The position numbers were made by a program, and so were the translations under genes. 64,000 nt of DNA from an uncultured Mycoplasmatota bacterium (GTDB lineage Bacteria > Bacillota_I > Bacilli_A > RF39 > UBA660), in contig URLC01000005.1 in the NCBI GenBank assembly GCA_900548695.1, positions 62,001 to 126,000 on the forward strand, read 5' to 3'. Below are positions 41,534 through 50,167 of this stretch, in pieces (the first letter of the stretch is position 1; each line of letters opens with the position of its first letter). Below the pieces are notes generated by a model. It had not been told where the DNA came from. It ran no database searches and saw only the letters and a program-made list of their open reading frames with translations.

Positions 41534-41932
41534 TTAGTCTAATACCCAAGTTCCAAATAACTTTGCACTAAATAAAGAGCTAGTATTAGCTTTTGCGTTT
41601 AGTTTATAGGTTCCTGGGCTAGTATGCTTAGAACTAGAAATTGTAACTTTCCCACCTTTTTTGGCTGTTACAAAACTAGTATAACTACCATAATTTACAG
41701 AATAAGTTTGAACTTGTGCTCCAAGCTCTTGACCGGTAACACTATCCCTACAAGCAACTAAATCAAATGTTTGTGGACTAAAATTATCTTTATCATCTCT
41801 CGCAACAGTTTGTACCTGCTTCAAATTGGGAATACTAACATTAGCCATCCCATACTGAGATGCCGAAACTGAAATAGTACAAAAAAGTGCAGTAACAAAA
41901 AAAGTAACTGCTGTCATCTTTAAATATTTCAT
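41534..41932 (-). CDS. Small secreted protein next to an ABC system, 132 aa
   Basis: A signal peptide (about 1-24, ending SVSAS) is followed by a mature domain of about 105 residues with a Ser/Thr/Lys-rich beta pattern (KKGGKVTISSSKHTSPGTYK) and the ending LFGTWVLD. There is a single cysteine. GAGGAG precedes ATG 41932. The ABC genes follow in the same direction 46 nt later. The layout of secreted protein, two membrane proteins and an ATPase resembles bacteriocin/immunity units such as lactococcin 972 systems, but no sequence match is seen. Confidence 0.6.
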   Translation of the reverse strand: MKYLKMTAVTFFVTALFCTISVSASQYGMANVSIPNLKQVQTVARDDKDNFSPQTFDLVACRDSVTGQELGAQVQTYSVNYGSYTSFVTAKKGGKVTISSSKHTSPGTYKLNAKANTSSLFSAKLFGTWVLD

Positions 41933-42103
41933 AAAACCACTCCTCACATAACCCTTGTTTCAAATATAATTTACTATAATAATTATAACAATAAACAAAA
42001 CTTCCACTAATTGACAATTTTTTCCATATTTTTCCTATCTTAAATAAAAGATTCAAAAAAAGAACCAAAAAAGGACTAAAAAACTACCGTTGAAAGACTT
42101 TAC

Positions 42104-42130
42104 AAAAAAAGAGATGTAAAACTACATCTC
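42104..42130 (-). terminator. Terminator of ppdK
   Basis: GAGATGTA (42111-42118) pairs with TACATCTC (42123-42130), with a seven-T run on the minus strand. Confidence 0.75.
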
Positions 42131-42139
42131 ATAAAATCA

Positions 42140-44767
42140 TTATTTATTATTAATAGCAGCTTGTGCAGCAGCAAGTCTAGCAATTGGTACTCTAAATGGA
42201 GAACAAGATACATAAGAAAGTCCTACACGATGACAAAAATCAATAGTTGCTGGATCTCCGCCATGTTCTCCACAAATACCTAATTTAATATCAGGTCTAG
42301 TTTTTCTTCCCAAGTTAACAGCCATCTCTACCAATTTCCCAACACCTTTTTGATCAAGCCTTGCAAATGGATCTGATTCATAAATCTTATTAGCATAATA
42401 AGAGTCTAAGAACTTACCTGCATCATCTCTTGAAAAACCAAATGTCATTTGTGTTAAATCATTCGTACCAAAAGAGAAGAATTCAGCTGACTCTGCAATC
42501 TCATCAGCAAGAAGTGCAGCTCTTGGAATTTCAATCATAGTACCAACATGATACTTGATATCTGAATTTTTTTCTTTTTTTACTTGTTCTGCTACTTCTA
42601 AAACGACCTTCTTTACAAAATCAAGCTCTTTCTTTTCACCAACTAATGGAATCATAATTTCTGGAACAATATCATAACCATTTTCTTCTTTAACCTCAAT
42701 TGCAGCTTCCATTAATGCCCTAGTTTGCATCTTAGCAATTTCTGGATAAGTAACAGCTAAACGGCACCCCCTATGACCCATCATTGGATTAAATTCATGT
42801 AAATCTGCACACTTTTGCTTTAAATACTCAACACTAACATTCATGTCAGACGCTAAGGCTTTAATATCCTCCTCATCTGTAGGCAAGAATTCATGAAGAG
42901 GTGGATCTAAATAACGAACCGTCATAGGTAAACCTTTTAATTCCTTATACATTGCTTTAAAGTCACCTTTTTGAAATGGAATCAATTCATTTAAAGCAGC
43001 TTCACGAGCATCTTTTGTCTCTGACAAAATCATTTTACGGATTTTTGGTATTCTTTCTGCATCAAAGAACATATGCTCTGTTCTACAAAGACCAATACCT
43101 TCCGCTCCCAAACGAATCGCATTAGCAGTATCACGAGGGTTATCAGCATTAGTACGAACCTTCAAAGTTCTAATAGCATCAGCCCAACCCATAATACGGC
43201 CAAAATTACCAGAAACTAAAGCTTCTTCCGTTTTAAGTTCTCCTCTATAAATTTTACCAGTAGAACCATCTAAAGAAATGTAGTCTCCCTTGTGGAAAGT
43301 ATAACCGCCAAGTGTAAATTCTTCCTTTTCTTCATTAATTTTAATTTCACCACATCCAGAAACACAACAAGTACCCATGCCACGAGCAACAACAGCAGCA
43401 TGACTAGTCATACCACCACGAACTGTTAAAATTCCTTGTGCAGCAATCATTCCTTCAATATCTTCTGGTGTAGTTTCAAGTCTTACCAAAATTACTTTTT
43501 CGCCTTTGCCACCAATACCCAAATCTTTAGCTTCATCTGCGGTAAATACTACTTTACCAGTAGCAGCTCCAGGGGAAGCCGGAAGAGCGGTACCAATAAC
43601 TTCTCCTTCTTGTAAAGCCTCTTTATTAAATGTTGGATGTAATAATTGATCTAAAGATTTAGCATCAATTCTAAGTACTGCTTCTTCTTCCGTAATCATA
43701 CCTTCATCAACTAAATCACAAGCAATATTAATAGCTGCTTGAGCGGTTCTCTTACCATTTCTAGTTTGTAAAAAATAAAGTTTTCCTTCTTGAATTGTAA
43801 ATTCCATATCTTGCATATCACGATAGTGATTTTCTAATTTTTGTGCAAGTTCCATAAATTCTTTATAGCACTCTGGTAAATCTTCTTCTAATTTAGAAAT
43901 AGGTTGTGGAGTTCTAACTCCAGCAACAACATCTTCTCCTTGAGCATTGATTAAATATTCACCAAAAATACCTTTCTCACCAGTAGCTGGATTTCTGGTA
44001 AAAGCAACACCAGTTCCAGAAGTTTCTCCCATATTACCAAAAACCATAGATTGAATATTAACAGCTGTACCCCAATCACCTGGAATATCATTCATTCTAC
44101 GATATACAATTGCTCTTGGATTATCCCATGAACGAAATACTGCTTGAACAGCACCCATCAATTGTTCTTTTGGATCTTGTGGGAACTCTTCTCCCTTCAT
44201 AGAATCTTTATATACACTTTTAAAGCGAACTACTAATTCCTTCAAATCATCAACGGTAAGTTCTGTATCATAATGAATCCCTTTATTTTCTTTTATTTCA
44301 TCAATAATTTTTTCAAAATAAGATTTAGGAACCTCCATAACAACATCAGAATACATTTGAATAAAACGACGATAAGAATCGTATGCAAATCTCGGATTTC
44401 CCGTTTTCTTTGCAAATCCTTCTACTACTTCATCATTTAAACCTAAATTAAGGATTGTATCCATCATACCTGGCATAGATGCTCTAGCACCACTACGAAC
44501 AGATACAAGTAACGGATCATTAATATCCCCAAACTTCTTTCCTTGAAGCTTTTCAATTTCTTCTAAAGCAGAAAAAATTTGCTTTCTTATTTCATTAGAG
44601 ATAGTTTTGCCATTCTTATAATACTCTGTACACGCTTCTGTTGTAACAGTAAAACCTTGTGGTATCGGTAATCCTAAATTAGTCATTTCTGCTAAATTAG
44701 CACCCTTTCCACCTAATAGATTTCTCATATCTTTACTGCCTTCAGTAAATAAATAGACGTATTTCAT
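42140..44767 (-). CDS. ppdK: Pyruvate, phosphate dikinase
   Basis: An 875-aa enzyme interconverting pyruvate, ATP and phosphate with PEP, AMP and pyrophosphate. The N-terminal ATP-grasp starts LGGKGANLAEMTNLGLPIPQ; the swivelling phospho-His domain has GGMTSHAAVVARGMGTCCV; the C-terminal PEP domain has GLCRTEHMF, GHRGCRLAVTYPEI and FSFGTNDLTQMTFGFSRDD. Length is normal (about 875). Common in anaerobic Firmicutes, where it supports PEP metabolism with pyrophosphate. AGGAGG precedes the ATG. Confidence 0.97.
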   Translation of the reverse strand: MKYVYLFTEGSKDMRNLLGGKGANLAEMTNLGLPIPQGFTVTTEACTEYYKNGKTISNEIRKQIFSALEEIEKLQGKKFGDINDPLLVSVRSGARASMPGMMDTILNLGLNDEVVEGFAKKTGNPRFAYDSYRRFIQMYSDVVMEVPKSYFEKIIDEIKENKGIHYDTELTVDDLKELVVRFKSVYKDSMKGEEFPQDPKEQLMGAVQAVFRSWDNPRAIVYRRMNDIPGDWGTAVNIQSMVFGNMGETSGTGVAFTRNPATGEKGIFGEYLINAQGEDVVAGVRTPQPISKLEEDLPECYKEFMELAQKLENHYRDMQDMEFTIQEGKLYFLQTRNGKRTAQAAINIACDLVDEGMITEEEAVLRIDAKSLDQLLHPTFNKEALQEGEVIGTALPASPGAATGKVVFTADEAKDLGIGGKGEKVILVRLETTPEDIEGMIAAQGILTVRGGMTSHAAVVARGMGTCCVSGCGEIKINEEKEEFTLGGYTFHKGDYISLDGSTGKIYRGELKTEEALVSGNFGRIMGWADAIRTLKVRTNADNPRDTANAIRLGAEGIGLCRTEHMFFDAERIPKIRKMILSETKDAREAALNELIPFQKGDFKAMYKELKGLPMTVRYLDPPLHEFLPTDEEDIKALASDMNVSVEYLKQKCADLHEFNPMMGHRGCRLAVTYPEIAKMQTRALMEAAIEVKEENGYDIVPEIMIPLVGEKKELDFVKKVVLEVAEQVKKEKNSDIKYHVGTMIEIPRAALLADEIAESAEFFSFGTNDLTQMTFGFSRDDAGKFLDSYYANKIYESDPFARLDQKGVGKLVEMAVNLGRKTRPDIKLGICGEHGGDPATIDFCHRVGLSYVSCSPFRVPIARLAAAQAAINNK

Positions 44768-44850
44768 TTCTTGCCTCCTAATCTCCTCTATTTATCTAAA
44801 GTATAGCACATAAAAGAATCGAAAAAAATAAACTTTACACGAAAAAAGAG

Positions 44851-45147
44851 TTATTTTACAAACTCTTTTAATTCCGCTTCACTCATATATCCTAAATTCT
44901 TTTTCACAATTTTCCCATTAGAAAAAACCATAACTGTAGGTATAGACATAATTCCATAACTTCTGGCAACATCCTCAACCTCATCAACATTAACTTTATA
45001 TGTATCTAACGCTAACTCCTTAGACACTTTTTCTAAAACAGGTCCTAACATTTGACAAGGGCCACACCAATCTGCATAAAAATCAACGATTACTTTTTCA
45101 CCCTTAATAACTTCATTAAAATCTTTTTCATTTTTAATATAATTCAT
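44851..45147 (-). CDS. trxA: Thioredoxin
   Basis: A 98-aa thioredoxin with the active site WCGPC (C28, C31) and the conserved cis-Pro region SIPTVMVF. Slightly shorter than the usual 104-108 aa. GGGAGG precedes the ATG. It reduces disulfides in cytosolic enzymes; other genes here with redox Cys include mnmA. Confidence 0.95.
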   Translation of the reverse strand: MNYIKNEKDFNEVIKGEKVIVDFYADWCGPCQMLGPVLEKVSKELALDTYKVNVDEVEDVARSYGIMSIPTVMVFSNGKIVKKNLGYMSEAELKEFVK

Positions 45148-45206
45148 AAAAATCCTCCCTTATACTTTTTTATTAGTCTATCATATCTTCCCAAAATAAT
45201 AAATAA

Positions 45207-45923
45207 TTATTCATATTTTTCAATAACATCTTCTAACCCTGAGATACCATCAAGCTTATCTAACGCCACTAATTGTCTAGCCGTTTTAGGACTAACCACT
45301 TTGTATTTTAACAAAATATTCATTGTTTTAACATTAGCTTCATTTTTACTAATATCACCAGTTGATAAATTCTCTCCTAATTCATACACTTCATTAATAG
45401 ACGTGCTAATATTTTTAGAACTAGCCGCAAGTATTGGTGTCTTATAAACTATAAAATTAGCCAACTTACTTTCAACAAATACATCAGTATCTTTTAAAGG
45501 AATAAGTAAAGCAAGTAATATAACAAACACCATAACATAACCTGTAACAAACGCTACTATCGCTCCAATTAACTTAGAAGGAAGCCATAAAATAATAGTC
45601 ATATGAACAAGTTTTTGGATAACACCAGATATTTTTACTACAATCATATAAATGCTAAATAATAAACTGTAAATAATTAAAAAAGCAAGTAACTGATAAA
45701 GTAAAATATTAAGAACAGTAACGCCTTCTAAATTACCAGCAAAATTAAAAAACGGCAACCACTTGCAAAGAACATTACCAAGTACTCCTTTAAAACTAAA
45801 AGCAATTATAAAGACTACAATAATACCAATTAATGATACAATTTCTTTAATAGCACCTCTTTTAAAGCCTATAATAGCACTCATGGCTAATACCAAAATA
45901 ATAACAATATCTAATATATTCAT
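45207..45923 (-). CDS. CvpA family membrane protein
   Basis: A 238-aa protein with four helices in residues 3-160 and the CvpA-type start NILDIVIILVLAMSAIIGFK followed by RGAIKEIVSLIGIIVV. The C-terminal 75 residues are soluble and helical. CvpA proteins are linked to envelope stress and colicin V production; function is not settled. AAGGAG precedes the ATG. The gene lies 59 nt before trxA. Confidence 0.82.
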   Translation of the reverse strand: MNILDIVIILVLAMSAIIGFKRGAIKEIVSLIGIIVVFIIAFSFKGVLGNVLCKWLPFFNFAGNLEGVTVLNILLYQLLAFLIIYSLLFSIYMIVVKISGVIQKLVHMTIILWLPSKLIGAIVAFVTGYVMVFVILLALLIPLKDTDVFVESKLANFIVYKTPILAASSKNISTSINEVYELGENLSTGDISKNEANVKTMNILLKYKVVSPKTARQLVALDKLDGISGLEDVIEKYE

Positions 45924-45995
45924 AACAACAACTCCTTACTCTTTTATTATAAACTATTTATAACTTTTATGCTATAATATTTATGAGGTGAAACA

Positions 45996-46907
45996 ATGAA
46001 TATCGTTATTAAAGTAAATGAAGAAACAAAACAAAAAATGATTGAATATTATAAAGATAAAATTCGCGATAAAAAAAGCCCTTATGCTATATTTCAAGCA
46101 CAAGAAGAAGACACTGTCATAACTTTATACGAATCAGGTAAAGCCATGTTTCAAGGAACGAGTGCTGACATTGATGCCGCTATGTGGGGAAGTATTTTAG
46201 ATAATACCAAAGAACATCAAGCAGAAGTTAAGAAAAAAGAAGAAAAATATTACTACTGCAATTCTGTTGGTAGTGATGAAGTTGGAACTGGAGATTATTT
46301 TGGACCTATTGTCGTTACTGCAACTTACGTAAAAAAAGAAGATATTCCATCCTTAGAAGAACTAGGTGTTGGAGATTCTAAAAAAATAGATGATAATAAA
46401 ATATTAAAAATTGCTCCAAAACTTGCCAAAATAGTCAAATACCGTAGTGTCATTTTAAATAATCAGGAATATAACGAAAAGTATACAAAAAATGTGAATA
46501 TGAACAAAATAAAAGCCATTATGCACAATAAAGTACTATATCAATTAATAAAAGAAGAACAACCTAAAACAGATTATATTATTGTCGACGAATTTGCAAG
46601 AGAAAAAAGATATTATGAATATATTGCTGATATGAAAAACATTCAAAAAAATATTACCTTTATGACAAAAGCAGAAGATAAAAACTTAGCAGTTGCTGCA
46701 GGTTCTATTATCAGTAGATATATCTTTCTAAAAGAATTTGATAAACTATCAGACAGTCTTCATATTCCACTACCAAAAGGTGCTGGAAAAGACGTTGATA
46801 CAATTGGTGAAGAAATAGTTGAAAAGTATGGTGAAGATAAACTAAAAGAAATTGCCAAACTAAACTTTAAAAATACTGATAGAATCTTACATACCATGAT
46901 ATTTTAA
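45996..46907 (+). CDS. rnhC: Ribonuclease HIII
   Basis: A 303-aa enzyme removing RNA from RNA-DNA hybrids. The N-terminal TBP-like domain (about 1-85, including AMFQGTSADIDAAMWGS) marks HIII, and the catalytic domain begins VGSDEVGTGDYFGP (D94, E95), with VGDSKKIDDNKI and the later metal ligand in TDYIIVDEFA. Length fits the family. It is a rare plus-strand gene in this half, divergent from the CvpA gene, in B. subtilis also near a cvpA-type gene. Confidence 0.95.
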   Translation: MNIVIKVNEETKQKMIEYYKDKIRDKKSPYAIFQAQEEDTVITLYESGKAMFQGTSADIDAAMWGSILDNTKEHQAEVKKKEEKYYYCNSVGSDEVGTGDYFGPIVVTATYVKKEDIPSLEELGVGDSKKIDDNKILKIAPKLAKIVKYRSVILNNQEYNEKYTKNVNMNKIKAIMHNKVLYQLIKEEQPKTDYIIVDEFAREKRYYEYIADMKNIQKNITFMTKAEDKNLAVAAGSIISRYIFLKEFDKLSDSLHIPLPKGAGKDVDTIGEEIVEKYGEDKLKEIAKLNFKNTDRILHTMIF

Positions 46908-46937
46908 AAAAAGAATATGTATCAACATATTCTTTTT
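46907..46937. terminator. Bidirectional terminator between rnhC and the XRE gene
   Basis: AAGAATATGT (46911-46920) pairs with ACATATTCTT (46925-46934) around ATCA, flanked by A- and T-runs. Confidence 0.8.
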
Positions 46938-46939
46938 CA

Positions 46940-48331
46940 TTAGTCAATAACATAAACATCACTATCATTGCCTATATTATCATTATTTTTAATTTTATCA
47001 ATATTTTCCTGACTAGTAGTAACGGTCATATAAACATTATTAAGATCATAATAAGTGTTAAACTTATTTTTCTTTAAATTATTAATAATATCATCTGTAA
47101 TTTCTTTTATATTAATCGTATCAATAACATCATAATCTAAATATACTTTATTATTTTCGTTCACTAATTTTACTGCATTAAAATCTGAATAATAATCTAC
47201 CCTAACCCTAACTTGATCTGTCAAACTATCATCCGCAACATACCTAATATCACCATAAGAATGAACAAAAAAATCATTTGTCATTGGATATATCTCTTCT
47301 TGAGTTTCTTGATTAAAAATTTTAGGAGTAGAATTAACAATTGTTAAATTCAAAAAATACCAAATAGAAAGACCAATTCCAATTGCACTAACAACAATAG
47401 AAGAAAGAATTGTAATAACTATCCTTCGTTTACTAAATTTCAAATTAAATATAAAATCAAGCATCAATTCGATCATAACAATTGCAAAAACAATAATACC
47501 TAAAGTAAGTAAAATTGGTCCTGCTAAAAATAACCCCTTAAAGATTAAGACTAACAATATGACAAGTCCAATAACCATCATAATAGTTCCAATAATAATA
47601 GGAATCAAAAACAATATAAAAATTCCCTTTAAACACAATGTAATTGCTTTTACTAACAAGTTTAAAAGACTAAAATCATTATTTTTAACTTTAACTATCT
47701 TAACTTTTTTCTTGTCAGCTGAGTTATCTTCTAAAGATGTTTCACTACTGCTTTCATCCTTAGAATCAATAACATCCTCAATAACGATTTCTTCACTATC
47801 TAAAAACTTAAGTTTAAAAATATAAAAGAATGTAGCAATCGCTAATATAGCATAGCCTCCATTAAAAATAAATTCCCAAAACTTAGCAAAAAATAAACTA
47901 AACCAATTATCACCAGTATAAAATAAACTAGTAATAATATCTTTAAGTAGCATAAACGGAATTGAAAATAATAAAATCACGCACACAATAATAAATACTT
48001 GCGCACATATTTTAATAATATCTTTCAAACTTTTATGTTCAAATAAATAAATTGTTTTTTTAATATAATTAGTAACATTTAAAAATAAATCTTTAACGAC
48101 ATTACTAGCATCTCTTTTTTGTCTTTCTTGAACAATATCCTTATTAATCAAGCTATCAAGTTCACAATGAAATATTCCACAAATTGCTACTAACTTATCC
48201 ATCTCAGGATAACTGTTACCCGATTCCCACTTTGAAACAGACTGCCTTGTTACCCCTAACTGTTCAGCTAACTGTTCCTGGGAGATACCTCTTTCTTTTC
48301 TTAACTTTTGTAAGTTTTCTCCAAACTTCAC
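46940..48331 (-). CDS. XRE-family regulator fused to a membrane region, 463 aa
   Basis: The N-terminal 66 residues are a clear XRE HTH (GENLQKLRKERGISQEQLAE, then QLGVTRQSVSKWESGNSYPE). Helices follow at about 100-130, 145-170, 220-285 and 303-325, then an outer domain of about 130 residues. The acidic linker EDVIDSKDESSSETSLEDNS lies between. A DNA-binding head tied to a membrane sensor suggests sensing of envelope state. Start is GTG after GAGGTGATG. TTTTCAGTTG repeats upstream (48387-48417) may be its operator. Confidence 0.75.
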   Translation of the reverse strand: MKFGENLQKLRKERGISQEQLAEQLGVTRQSVSKWESGNSYPEMDKLVAICGIFHCELDSLINKDIVQERQKRDASNVVKDLFLNVTNYIKKTIYLFEHKSLKDIIKICAQVFIIVCVILLFSIPFMLLKDIITSLFYTGDNWFSLFFAKFWEFIFNGGYAILAIATFFYIFKLKFLDSEEIVIEDVIDSKDESSSETSLEDNSADKKKVKIVKVKNNDFSLLNLLVKAITLCLKGIFILFLIPIIIGTIMMVIGLVILLVLIFKGLFLAGPILLTLGIIVFAIVMIELMLDFIFNLKFSKRRIVITILSSIVVSAIGIGLSIWYFLNLTIVNSTPKIFNQETQEEIYPMTNDFFVHSYGDIRYVADDSLTDQVRVRVDYYSDFNAVKLVNENNKVYLDYDVIDTINIKEITDDIINNLKKNKFNTYYDLNNVYMTVTTSQENIDKIKNNDNIGNDSDVYVID

Positions 48332-48363
48332 TTTTTCATCACCTCACAAGAAAATCATACTAT

Positions 48364-48417
48364 GTTAACTGGTTGCGCACTACCAATTTTCAGTTGTTTT
48401 TTGTAACTTTTCAGTTG
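48364..48417 (-). promoter_or_regulatory. Repeated CAGTT/AACTG sites, putative operator
   Basis: TTTTCAGTTG occurs at 48387-48396 and 48408-48417 (21 bp apart, two helical turns), with an inverted GTTAACTGG at 48363-48371. They lie in the promoter region of the XRE-membrane gene. Confidence 0.5.
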
Positions 48418-48423
48418 CAACAC

Positions 48424-48918
48424 TTATTTTTTAACAATATTTGAGCCTTTTAAAAGCGAATAAAGATCTTCTTTAGTTCCAAAGACAAATCCATCTTTAG
48501 ATAAAAGGACTCCTGCTTTTGCTTTACTGTATAGACAAAAAATATTTTTACCTTCTTTTACTTTTTTTATATTAGAAACTAAATATTCTATTTTATTACC
48601 TGTAGAAATATTCTCTACAATAATCTTACTATCACTAATACTAACTCGATTAACAACTTCTTTACCATTAGATTGTTCCATTAATCTTCTATATTGAAGC
48701 TTAGCAAGTTTACTTGGCATCAACAACAATATAATAAAACAACAAACCATAATACTAATACAAAGACAAGAAAAAGCAAAATCAAAAAAAAGAATAGATA
48801 AAAGAATAGTTAGAATAGTTAAAATAGAAAGTAGAATAATAATAGATTTATAATATAACCAAAAAAATTCTTTTAATAATACTATATTATAATGATATTC
48901 ATTAACAACTTTTTTCAT
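48424..48918 (-). CDS. YcxB-like membrane protein, 164 aa
   Basis: Two helices (about 25-48 and 50-68) are followed by a soluble C-terminal part. That part (VSISDSKIIVENISTGNKIE, KVKEGKNIFCLYSKAKAGVL, LLSKDGFVFGTKEDLYSLL) fits the YcxB-like domain, a small domain of unknown function in Firmicutes membrane proteins. GGTGATG precedes the ATG. It precedes the XRE gene on the same strand. Confidence 0.72.
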   Translation of the reverse strand: MKKVVNEYHYNIVLLKEFFWLYYKSIIILLSILTILTILLSILFFDFAFSCLCISIMVCCFIILLLMPSKLAKLQYRRLMEQSNGKEVVNRVSISDSKIIVENISTGNKIEYLVSNIKKVKEGKNIFCLYSKAKAGVLLSKDGFVFGTKEDLYSLLKGSNIVKK

Positions 48919-48965
48919 AACATCACCTATTACAATTATATCAAAAAAAGAGGTTTTTTTACCTC

Positions 48966-50111
48966 TTAATCATTATTTTTCACAAATTTATTAAATTCTT
49001 TAATCTCAACAGTATCCATATCTGTTTTAGCTAATTTTTCAATTAAAGATTTTTGTTCTCGTGATAATTTTTTAGGAGTATATACTTTAAATACTACATA
49101 CATATCCCCTTTACGTTTTTGATATTTATTATCAACACCTTTACCACGAATGCGTTGTTTATCACCACTATTAGTACCTGCTAAAACATTTAATTTAACA
49201 TTACCATATAATGTGGGAATATCCTTCTTACATCCCATAATAGCTTCTGGTAAAGTAAGAGGAACCTCAACATAAATATCATCATCATGACGAATAAATA
49301 CCTCATGTTCTTCAACAACAAATTCTAAGTATAAATCACCATTTTCTCCTCCATTTGACCCAGGATTACCTTTTCCACTAACACGTAAACGATCCCCCGT
49401 ATCAATACCGGCTGGAATATTAATAGTAAGAGTTTTATTCTTTTTAATCTTTCCCTTACCTTTACAGTGAGTACATCTTCTTTTAAAAGTATGTCCTGTA
49501 CCTCCACAATCAGGGCAAGTAGTCTTAGAAAGAAAAGAACCTAAAATAGTATGTTGTTCTGAAGTTATGGTACCACTACCATGACACGTAGAACATTTTT
49601 CCTCATCGAATCCTCCACGTCCATCACACTCATCACAATCCTCAACTACATCCAAATCAAACTTTTTTTCACAACCAAAGATAGCTTCTTCAAATTCTAG
49701 ATTCATTCGCATTAAAACGTCACTGCCACGTCGAGCACGACTACGACTACTATTTTGACTACCGCCACCAAAACCAAATCCAGAAAATCCTCCGGCACCA
49801 CCAAAGATAGAATCAAAAATATCGCCAAAATCAAAATCTGATGCATCAAATCCTTGATAGCCTCCAGCTCCCCTAGGACCATTACCAACACCAGCATGAC
49901 CATATTGATCATACATCTTACGTTTTTGTTCATCTGACAAAACAGAATAGGCTTCTTGTGCTTCTTTAAACTTTTCAGCAGCTTCTGGATTATCTTTATT
50001 CAAATCTGGATGATATTCCTTTGCTTTTTTACGAAAGGCACTCTTAATCTCAGCATCACTTGCTGTTTTACTAACACCAAGCACCTCATAATAATCACGC
50101 TTTTCTGCCAT
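48966..50111 (-). CDS. dnaJ: Chaperone protein DnaJ
   Basis: A 381-aa Hsp40. The J domain (1-70) has HPD in KEYHPDLNKD; a Gly/Phe-rich linker follows; the zinc domain has four CxxCxGxG repeats (CDECDGRG, CSTCHGSG, CPDCGGTG, CTHCKGKG). It stimulates DnaK ATPase. It is the last gene of hrcA-grpE-dnaK-dnaJ. GAGGTG precedes the ATG. Confidence 0.97.
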   Translation of the reverse strand: MAEKRDYYEVLGVSKTASDAEIKSAFRKKAKEYHPDLNKDNPEAAEKFKEAQEAYSVLSDEQKRKMYDQYGHAGVGNGPRGAGGYQGFDASDFDFGDIFDSIFGGAGGFSGFGFGGGSQNSSRSRARRGSDVLMRMNLEFEEAIFGCEKKFDLDVVEDCDECDGRGGFDEEKCSTCHGSGTITSEQHTILGSFLSKTTCPDCGGTGHTFKRRCTHCKGKGKIKKNKTLTINIPAGIDTGDRLRVSGKGNPGSNGGENGDLYLEFVVEEHEVFIRHDDDIYVEVPLTLPEAIMGCKKDIPTLYGNVKLNVLAGTNSGDKQRIRGKGVDNKYQKRKGDMYVVFKVYTPKKLSREQKSLIEKLAKTDMDTVEIKEFNKFVKNND

Positions 50112-50167
50112 ATCTACACCTCATTTCATCTTATGATAGACAAGAAAGTAGCGTTACGCTACTTCTC

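Noticed and set aside
41534..41932. Calling the secreted protein a lactococcin 972
   Set aside because: Only layout is similar; the mature sequence lacks that family's appearance by eye.
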